DNA from: Gammaproteobacteria bacterium
GTDB taxonomy: Bacteria; Pseudomonadota; Gammaproteobacteria; QNFN01
Length of the DNA: 5,688 nt
NCBI GenBank assembly: GCA_003645555.1
Contig: QNFN01000141.1
Location: 1-5,688 of the forward strand
Direction of reading: 5' to 3'
Position numbers and translations under genes: made by a program. Shown one piece after another: positions 1-4,470 of this stretch. Under the pieces are notes generated by a model, which made no database searches, was not told where the DNA came from, and saw nothing but the letters and a program-made list of their open reading frames with translations. How positions within the stretch are numbered: the first letter of the stretch is position 1; every line of letters starts with the position of its first letter.

Positions 1-241
1 CCGACTTGAGCCAACATGAACCGGTGACCCGTTCGTGATTGTGGAAAAGTGATACCGCCTCGTCGCCCGGCTGCAGGTAGGGGTGGCCGTCGGACAGGGC
101 GATGTAGGCGGCGACCGTCCCCGGTTCGAGCCCGGGCCCGACCAGGTCGGCAGGCGCCTCCCCGCCCACCGGCAGCGGCAGTGCCGTCTCGGCGCCTTGG
201 CGGTCCCCACGAGTGGCCTGCAGGAAGTCGAGGCGACTCAT
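1..241 (-). CDS. Unidentified protein, N-terminal 80 residues (3' end beyond the window)
   Basis: The reading frame opens with ATG at 241-239 and runs without a stop to the window edge, so only the first 80 codons are visible. The ATG overlaps the TGA of the upstream membrane protein gene (ATGA), and a GGGAG ribosome binding site lies 5 nt before it, which fixes the start and argues for translational coupling. The protein begins MSRLDFLQATRGDRQ, has no signal peptide or membrane helix in the visible part, and has a Pro/Gly-rich stretch at residues 21-42, then a more ordered segment (TVAAYIALSDGHPYLQPGDE, 42-61). The final residues, ERVTGSCWLKS, faintly recall the N-G-x-x-V-x-G-S-x-x-L-x-x-G-D strands at the end of FHA-like folds, but this is too short to rely on. 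It is probably cytoplasmic and is the fourth gene of the envelope operon. Function is unknown. Confidence 0.8.
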   Translation of the reverse strand, partial: MSRLDFLQATRGDRQGAETALPLPVGGEAPADLVGPGLEPGTVAAYIALSDGHPYLQPGDEAVSLFHNHERVTGSCWLKS

Positions 242-1734
242 AGCAACTCCCGACAGCGGACATCGACCGCCGGAGGTGGCTGGTCGGGGACCACCTCGAA
301 CGTAATACGGACATCGCGGTAGCCGGGCCGCACCCCGATCACGGTGTAACTTCCGGGACGTAGTTGCAGCGTCTGCTCAGCGAAACGGCCAAGGCGACCG
401 ATATGGTAGACCGTCACCTCGGTCTCGCCGTCGGACCGCAGCCTGACCGGCCTCGGTCTCTTCGCTGTGTCGACCAGCTCGGTGAGCCGCCTGCCCTTGG
501 TCGCCAGTTGCACCTCGCCGGCGGGCACCGGGCGGGTGTCGGCCAGCAACTTCTCGGCCTCGGCCAGCGGCCCCGGAGAGTAGAGCCGCCGCGGTGTGGC
601 GAGGTAGTGATCCATACGTTCGTGCAGCCGTACCCGTCCACTGGCGTGCTCCAGGCCGCCCTTGGCGAAACCGGCGGCGGGATCGATCTTCAGGGCCGCA
701 CGGTAGAGCGTCGTGGCCTCGACCCAAGCCTCGGCCGACACTCGCTGCCCGGCGTCATTTCGCAGTCGATCGAGTTCAGCCGCCCGTCGTGCCGCTGCCA
801 GCCGTCGACGTGCATCGGTCACGACCCGTGTCCCAGGGCGCAGACGTGCCGCCTCGTCGAGTGCCTTGGCCGCCGTGGCATAACGTCCTGTATCCAGTGC
901 CGAGAGCGCACGGCTCATCGCGGTACCGAAGGCCGTCTCGGCCTGCACTGCCGCGACCCGGGCCGCCGCTTCGCCGGCCGGAGTGAACTCGTTGTCGAGG
1001 GACACCGCCTCGAGATAGGCAAGGTGCGCGATATCGAGTTGGCCCGATACTTCGGCCAGGCGTCCCGCCGCCATGCGCTCGAGCACTCCGGCTCGTGCCT
1101 CGGCACGTAACAGTCCACGCTCGGCCTCTTCCAGCCCGGGCTCGAGGGTCAAGGCGAGGGTGAACTGGAGCGCGGCGGCGGGACCGTCGTCGGCTGCGAG
1201 CGCTTGCGAGCCGGCATCAAGGGCCGCGGCGAGCCGCTGTGGCCGTGACGCAGCCAACGTAACCAGCTCCTCCCCGGCCGCGGTGTAATCGGCGGCGGCC
1301 TCGACAAAACGTCGCTGGCCGAACAGCCGGTCACCGGCCGTGGCACCGGCTGACGCCTGCGCCATCTCGGCCGCGGCCCAGGCCCCGGCATTCAGGAGTT
1401 CCAGTTCCGCACGCCGTTTCAGATAGCCCTGCAGCGCCAGTTCCGCGCTCCGGCGTGCCTCGTCGGATGGCGTGGCGGCCGCCGACTGGGCCACAGCCTC
1501 CTTGACGGAAGATGGCGCGGCGGTCGGAGCCACCGGTGGCGCTGGAGGAGCCACCATCTTCGGTAATACCAGAACGACGGTAATCGCCAACCCAAGCACC
1601 CCGCCAAGCAGCAGCAAGGTAACGCGCGAGGACCAACCGCCCCCGGGGGGTGAGCTCCCCGGCGGGCTGCCCGGTGGCCGCAGGTCAGGCGGCGGCGTGG
1701 GCGGAGCGGAGCCTGATGTCCCGACCGGTTCCAT
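238..1734 (-). CDS. Single-pass inner-membrane protein with TPR-like periplasmic repeats and PEGA-like C-terminus
   Basis: 498 residues, ATG start. Residues 9-30 are a Pro/Gly/Ser-rich tail, followed by one hydrophobic helix at about 38-58 and a Pro/Ala-rich linker (62-75). There is no cleavage motif after the helix, so a type II topology with a cytoplasmic N-terminus and periplasmic body is likely. Residues 92-370 are Ala/Leu/Arg-rich amphipathic helices with TPR-like units, for example around 274-300 (LSALDTGRYATAAKALDEA) and 332-352 (AWVEATTLYRAALKIDP). Residues 425-480 turn beta-rich; the part LQLRPGSYTVIGVRPGYRDV (456-475) fits the L-x-L-x-P-G-x-Y-x-V-x-x-x-x-x-G-Y end of PEGA domains, modules of surface and signalling-associated proteins. 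No enzyme motif is visible. It starts 6 nt after the lipoprotein stop and overlaps the next gene, so it probably acts as an envelope scaffold or protein-protein adaptor with its neighbours. The TPR and PEGA readings are by eye. Confidence 0.9.
   Translation of the reverse strand: MEPVGTSGSAPPTPPPDLRPPGSPPGSSPPGGGWSSRVTLLLLGGVLGLAITVVLVLPKMVAPPAPPVAPTAAPSSVKEAVAQSAAATPSDEARRSAELALQGYLKRRAELELLNAGAWAAAEMAQASAGATAGDRLFGQRRFVEAAADYTAAGEELVTLAASRPQRLAAALDAGSQALAADDGPAAALQFTLALTLEPGLEEAERGLLRAEARAGVLERMAAGRLAEVSGQLDIAHLAYLEAVSLDNEFTPAGEAAARVAAVQAETAFGTAMSRALSALDTGRYATAAKALDEAARLRPGTRVVTDARRRLAAARRAAELDRLRNDAGQRVSAEAWVEATTLYRAALKIDPAAGFAKGGLEHASGRVRLHERMDHYLATPRRLYSPGPLAEAEKLLADTRPVPAGEVQLATKGRRLTELVDTAKRPRPVRLRSDGETEVTVYHIGRLGRFAEQTLQLRPGSYTVIGVRPGYRDVRITFEVVPDQPPPAVDVRCRELL
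247..251 (-). promoter_or_regulatory. Ribosome binding site GGGAG for the gene starting at 241
   Basis: On the minus strand GGGAG is followed by TTGCT and then ATG, a 5-nt spacing. It lies inside the last codons of the preceding gene, as expected for a coupled ATGA junction, and supports the start of the edge-truncated gene. Confidence 0.6.
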
Positions 1735-1740
1735 CCGTAG

Positions 1741-2955
1741 TCATTCGCTGGTGCCGGGTGGAGCCAGACCGGTCTCCGCGGCATAGATTCGCTTGAGCAG
1801 TCCACGCCACTGGGCATACTGCATCTCGGCTGAGCCGGTCAGCTTGTGGGTCTCGCCCTCGACCTCGACCACCAGGGGCTGCGCCTCGGCGCTAAAGGAT
1901 TCGCCGAGTTCGGCGATGGCATCGCTGTGGATGACGGTCTCGGAGTCCTTGTCGAAGCCGCTCTTGATTGCGTAAGCCCCGCCGATCACCATGACGTCAC
2001 GCAGCGTGCTGTTGGCCGCGTTGTTGCTCGTATTGCCGGTGGCCGACAGGGCAATGGCACCGATGATCGCAGCCACCCCGATCAACTTTTGCTGCAACGC
2101 CTCACGCTCGACCGCACGTAATGCTTCGGCTTCCGCGCTGCGCGAGCGGCGCCACTCGTCGTAGGGTGGATCCATCTGCCGGTAGAAGTTGTCGAAGTGA
2201 GCGTTGAGGGTGTCCAGCAGCAGATAGTCGCGCTCGCGGATGGCCTTGATGCGCTGGTACATCGGGTCGTCATGGGCTGGCAGGCGCAACACGCTGCTGC
2301 GGCCCCGGTTGTCGGTCCGCAGGTAGGCGGCGAACGGATCAGGCGCCATGGCGGCGGCAAACTGCAGGTCGGCGGTACGCCGGATCACCCTGACCTCGGT
2401 CTCGTCGAGGGTAGCGCGGAAAGTGGCCAGGTCGTTGGCGACGGTGATGTAGAGCGGCTGGAACGGTTCGTAGCCTTCACGCAGCGCGGCATCCACCTCC
2501 TTCGCACTCAGCTCGCTGTAGTAGCGCTTCTCGAACCAGGCACGGCCGGTGGCGTCCAGAGCGGTAATCTCCAGCTCCAGCTGCTCACCGTCAGAAGTGA
2601 GTATCTTGCCGCGGACCACCGCTTCACCACCTTCGTTACCGCGCGGAACCACCCGCACCGCACCCCAGTAACCGGTCCTCTCGATGATGTCGCGCAGGTG
2701 TTGTGGGAAGTAGCGTGCCTCGGCCGCACGAATATCCTCGAAGAGACCACGGGCGTCGTCCTCGTCATCGGGTAGCGTTCCCGGGTCAAACAGTTCGATC
2801 CAGAGATCGAGCAGCTGGGCTTCGGGGATCTCGGTCTGTGGCTTGAGCATCGCCACCCGGTCGTCCACCTCACCCTGCAGACGGAGCGTTCCGCAACCGC
2901 CCAGCAGCAGAGTGACCAGGAGCGGTCCGAGCCAGAAATTACGTGCCGCCATCAA
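1741..2955 (-). CDS. Outer-membrane-type lipoprotein, uncharacterised
   Basis: 404 residues. The signal peptide has a short positive n-region (R5), a hydrophobic core (8-18) and a lipobox LGGC ending at Cys21. Gly at +2 means no Asp retention signal, so Lol export to the outer membrane is expected. Residues 45-106 form an acidic helical region ending in TGYWGAVRVVP. Residues 110-145 are strand-like (VVRGKILTSDG, LELEITALDATGRAWFEKRY), recalling lipoproteins that process or present envelope polymers, but no family can be named. Residues 230-290 are charged helices rich in Arg and aromatics. Two Gly/Ala-rich hydrophobic stretches (291-306 and 320-333) could be glycine-zipper-like membrane-contacting segments. 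The start is TTG at 2955, 9 nt after AAGGA; an in-frame ATG at 2952 (12 nt) removes one residue. The gene follows the secreted-protein gene and precedes the inner-membrane gene by 6 nt, so the products may form one trans-envelope unit. Confidence 0.88.
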   Translation of the reverse strand: MMAARNFWLGPLLVTLLLGGCGTLRLQGEVDDRVAMLKPQTEIPEAQLLDLWIELFDPGTLPDDEDDARGLFEDIRAAEARYFPQHLRDIIERTGYWGAVRVVPRGNEGGEAVVRGKILTSDGEQLELEITALDATGRAWFEKRYYSELSAKEVDAALREGYEPFQPLYITVANDLATFRATLDETEVRVIRRTADLQFAAAMAPDPFAAYLRTDNRGRSSVLRLPAHDDPMYQRIKAIRERDYLLLDTLNAHFDNFYRQMDPPYDEWRRSRSAEAEALRAVEREALQQKLIGVAAIIGAIALSATGNTSNNAANSTLRDVMVIGGAYAIKSGFDKDSETVIHSDAIAELGESFSAEAQPLVVEVEGETHKLTGSAEMQYAQWRGLLKRIYAAETGLAPPGTSE

Positions 2956-2964
2956 TCCATTACG

Positions 2965-2969
2965 TCCTT
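2965..2969 (-). promoter_or_regulatory. Ribosome binding site AAGGA for the lipoprotein gene
   Basis: AAGGA directly follows the TAA stop of the upstream gene and a second in-frame-adjacent TAA. Its spacing is 9 nt to TTG at 2955 and 12 nt to ATG at 2952, so it slightly favours the TTG start. A two-codon ORF (ATG GAT TGA, from 2960) sits only 4 nt from it and its TGA overlaps the ATG at 2952. Confidence 0.5.
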
Positions 2970-2970
2970 A

Positions 2971-3885
2971 TTATCTGGTGCCGCCACGGTAACGGCGGTA
3001 CTCGTCCCACAAGCGGGCCTTGAGCTCGGGGTCACGTTCGCGTTCGGCCGCCTCGCGCAATTGCCGGGCGACTACATCGTCGCCATCCGGGCTCGGCAGA
3101 TCTGCCGGTCGTGTCGGCGCTCCGTCCTGGCCTGACGACGGGCCGCGCCCGGCCTGGCCGGGATCACCCTGGCGGCTGCCACCGTCGCTCTCGACGTCGT
3201 CCTCGCCTCGGCCGTCAGACAACCACGGGGGGAGCGTGCCCGCCCCACCCTGTCCGGTCGCACTGGCCGACGTGCCGTCGGCGGTCTCGCTCCCCGGGGT
3301 CGAGCCAGATCCAGTGCTTCCGGCGGTAGATGCCGAGGCCGAACCGCTCTCACCGTCTCCATCGCCATCCTCGGAGGCCGATGATGCCGCGCCACCGCCA
3401 CCTCCGCCACTCGGCGCGTCACTAAGCGGTCGGGCGGCACGGACCCGGTCCTGCTCACGCAGCAGCAGTTCGTCGAACTGCCCCAGGGAAGTTCCGAGTT
3501 CGGCATCCAGCGCTTCACGCCCCTCGGTACGCGTGGTGGCGCTCGATGGCGCCACATTGACGACCCCGCCACCGATGCCATCCCCTTCGGGACATTCGAC
3601 CCCGGCAGGGATCGGGCGACCGAGATCACGTACCTCTGTGCAACCGGACGCTACACGTTGTCTCAAATCGGCCAGGAACGCCTCGTAATCCTGTTTCTCG
3701 GTGGCGTCGATGCCGCCACGCTCAACCTTTTGATCGTACGAAGCTCTGGCCTCGCTCCAGACGGCATGGTCTGCCTCGAGCCGCTCGTCGGGCGCCTCGG
3801 CACTCGCCGGGACGGCGAAAGAGAGCAGCAGCATGCAACCCAATGGGCGTACCTTGATCTCCATGACCGTCAGGAAATGCTCCAT
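2971..3885 (-). CDS. Secreted protein with Gly/Ser/Asp-rich low-complexity middle
   Basis: 304 residues from ATG at 3885; the in-frame ATG at 3864 would give a compact signal peptide (MEIKVRPLGCMLLLSFAVPASA, cleavage before EAPDE) and may be the true start. Neither ATG has a strong ribosome binding site. In the 304-residue numbering, the mature part begins near residue 30. A charged helical segment (34-80) is followed by two cysteines, C82 and C98, that could form a disulphide in the periplasm. A second helix (121-152) leads into a long disordered region (about 157-268) of Gly, Ser, Asp, Thr and Ala, including EDGDGDGESG at 172-181. The protein ends in a short charged helix (269-300, VVARQLREAAERE...LWDEYRRY) that looks like a docking or assembly tail. 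This is the first gene of the operon, so it may be the secreted partner of the downstream lipoprotein. No family is recognised. The PLGC in the n-region precedes the hydrophobic core and is therefore not a lipobox. Confidence 0.85.
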   Translation of the reverse strand: MEHFLTVMEIKVRPLGCMLLLSFAVPASAEAPDERLEADHAVWSEARASYDQKVERGGIDATEKQDYEAFLADLRQRVASGCTEVRDLGRPIPAGVECPEGDGIGGGVVNVAPSSATTRTEGREALDAELGTSLGQFDELLLREQDRVRAARPLSDAPSGGGGGGAASSASEDGDGDGESGSASASTAGSTGSGSTPGSETADGTSASATGQGGAGTLPPWLSDGRGEDDVESDGGSRQGDPGQAGRGPSSGQDGAPTRPADLPSPDGDDVVARQLREAAERERDPELKARLWDEYRRYRGGTR

Positions 3886-3912
3886 GTACTGGCGGTTCGC
3901 ATCTGAGACTCC

Positions 3913-3941
3913 ATTCTAATGGTCAAAGTTTAGCGATTCAG
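3913..3941 (-). promoter_or_regulatory. Candidate sigma70-like promoter for the envelope operon
   Basis: On the minus strand CTGAAT (3941-3936, three of six matches to TTGACA), a 17-nt spacer and TAGAAT (3918-3913, five of six matches to TATAAT) lie just upstream of the first operon gene. Transcription would begin near 3906, giving a leader of about 20 nt to the ATG at 3885 or about 40 nt to the ATG at 3864. This is a consensus match by eye and the -35 box is weak. Confidence 0.35.
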
Positions 3942-3951
3942 GACTGCGGCC

Positions 3952-3963
3952 GACATCGATGTC
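3952..3963. promoter_or_regulatory. Perfect 12-bp palindrome GACATCGATGTC, candidate operator
   Basis: GACATCGATGTC equals its own reverse complement over 12 bases. It lies in the divergent intergenic region about 11 nt upstream of the candidate -35 box of the minus-strand operon, a common position for an activator or repressor dimer site. The regulator is unknown. Confidence 0.35.
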
Positions 3964-3997
3964 ACCAGAAAAGCCTGTAATACTGTCGAGGAGCCCT

Positions 3998-4018
3998 TGA
4001 TCACGTGGCCGATCACGT
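3998..4018. repeat. Direct repeat GATCACGT x2 with overlapping palindromes, possible regulator site
   Basis: GATCACGT occurs at 3999-4006 and again at 4011-4018, a period of 12 nt, close to one helical turn. The same stretch contains the palindromes TGATCA (3998-4003) and CACGTG (4003-4008), and TGATC and GATCA form an inverted pair separated by 8 nt. It sits mid-way between the divergent genes. A role as binding site is inferred. Confidence 0.35.
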
Positions 4019-4032
4019 TTGCACTCGCCGGA

Positions 4033-4042
4033 ACCGATCGGT
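4033..4042. promoter_or_regulatory. Perfect 10-bp palindrome ACCGATCGGT, possible operator
   Basis: The ten bases read the same on both strands. The site is about 75 nt before the small plus-strand gene. A 10-bp palindrome can occur by chance, but it is the third dyad within 90 nt. No convincing -35/-10 pair was found near it for the plus-strand gene. Confidence 0.25.
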
Positions 4043-4101
4043 CTACTCACTGTCAAAAAACACCGGATTCGTGCAGTATTTCCGTTACAGCGTAGTCAGT
4101 T

Positions 4102-4106
4102 AAGGA
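4102..4106 (+). promoter_or_regulatory. Ribosome binding site AAGGA for the small plus-strand gene
   Basis: AAGGA is followed by 10 nt and the ATG at 4117. The spacing is slightly long but usable, and the site supports this frame over the overlapping open frames on either strand. Confidence 0.5.
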
Positions 4107-4116
4107 TGAACGGATC

Positions 4117-4434
4117 ATGAACAGACGTGACTTTATCGCCGCCGCCACCCGTGGTGCCGCCGCCACCGCCGCCGTGGCCTCCCCGATGGTGGCCGCGGCC
4201 TCCGCCGCTGGCAGCACTCTCCACGACCGGTTCGGCGAACAGTTCGAGTCAGCTCTTGGTGCATTGGGCGAGCGCGGGGACTCCTTCACCGACGACCTGC
4301 GTGCCGTGGGCAGTCGGGTGCAGCGACTGGAACTGCAGCAGCAGGTACTGCTCTTCCTCCTGCTACTGTCGTTCGTCCTCGACGGCGGGCTCACCTGGCT
4401 GGTGATGCACGCCCCGGTGGCGCCGCTGGTCTGA
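4117..4434 (+). CDS. Small protein with twin-arginine-type signal and C-terminal membrane helix
   Basis: 105 residues, ATG start preceded by AAGGA. The N-terminus MNRRDFIAAATRG has the RRxFI core of a Tat signal, followed by a moderately hydrophobic Ala-rich stretch (8-31) with a possible cleavage site after ASA at 28-30. The mature part is short and helical (36-75, FGEQFESALGALGERGDSF, then a segment rich in Arg, Glu and Gln) and could form a coiled coil. Residues 76-97 (QVLLFLLLLSFVLDG...) are a strongly hydrophobic helix that would anchor the protein, leaving a tail of about eight residues. There is no cysteine or other cofactor ligand pattern, which is odd for a Tat substrate. It is divergent from the envelope operon and convergent with the cyclase gene, with its own terminator. 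No homologue is recognised. The signal could instead be an uncleaved low-hydrophobicity helix. Confidence 0.7.
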   Translation: MNRRDFIAAATRGAAATAAVASPMVAAASAAGSTLHDRFGEQFESALGALGERGDSFTDDLRAVGSRVQRLELQQQVLLFLLLLSFVLDGGLTWLVMHAPVAPLV

Positions 4435-4442
4435 TCTCCCTG

Positions 4443-4469
4443 CCGTGCCGTCGTCCCACGACGGCGCGG
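4443..4469 (+). terminator. Hairpin terminator between convergent genes
   Basis: GCCGTCGT (4447-4454) and ACGACGGC (4458-4465) pair around a CCC loop. The stem extends outward through one U-G pair and CCG/CGG to about 12 bp. On the plus strand it is followed by TTCATTT, a short imperfect U tract, so it most likely ends the small gene. It ends directly before the stop of the opposing cyclase gene. On the minus strand no U tract follows, so termination of the cyclase transcript there would be weaker. Confidence 0.65.
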
Positions 4470-4470
4470 T

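Noticed and set aside
364..1110. Plus-strand open frame of 248 codons opposite the TPR/PEGA-like gene
   Set aside because: It lies wholly inside a gene with clear topology and domain signs, and its product is Arg/Gly/Leu-rich with no motif. Long antisense open frames are expected at this GC content.
2197..2775. Plus-strand open frame of 192 codons opposite the lipoprotein gene
   Set aside because: No ribosome binding site or domain is apparent, and the opposite strand encodes a protein with signal peptide and lipobox. It is treated as a shadow.
3157..3420. Low-complexity GC-rich stretch as a DNA repeat array
   Set aside because: No repeat unit is preserved at the nucleotide level. The bias comes from Gly, Ser, Asp and Ala codons of the encoded linker.
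3020..3688. Plus-strand open frame of 222 codons opposite the Gly/Ser-rich gene
   Set aside because: Its Ser/Pro/Arg-rich product mirrors the low-complexity composition of the real gene, which has a proper signal peptide and operon context.
4028..4056. Perfect TTGACA on the minus strand at 4056-4051 as a promoter
   Set aside because: No acceptable -10 box is present 16-18 nt downstream, where the sequence reads about TTCCGG.
4053..4394. Minus-strand open frame of 113 codons across the small Tat-type gene
   Set aside because: The product is Ser/Cys/Arg-rich without structure. The plus frame has AAGGA, a twin-arginine signal, a membrane helix and a matching terminator.
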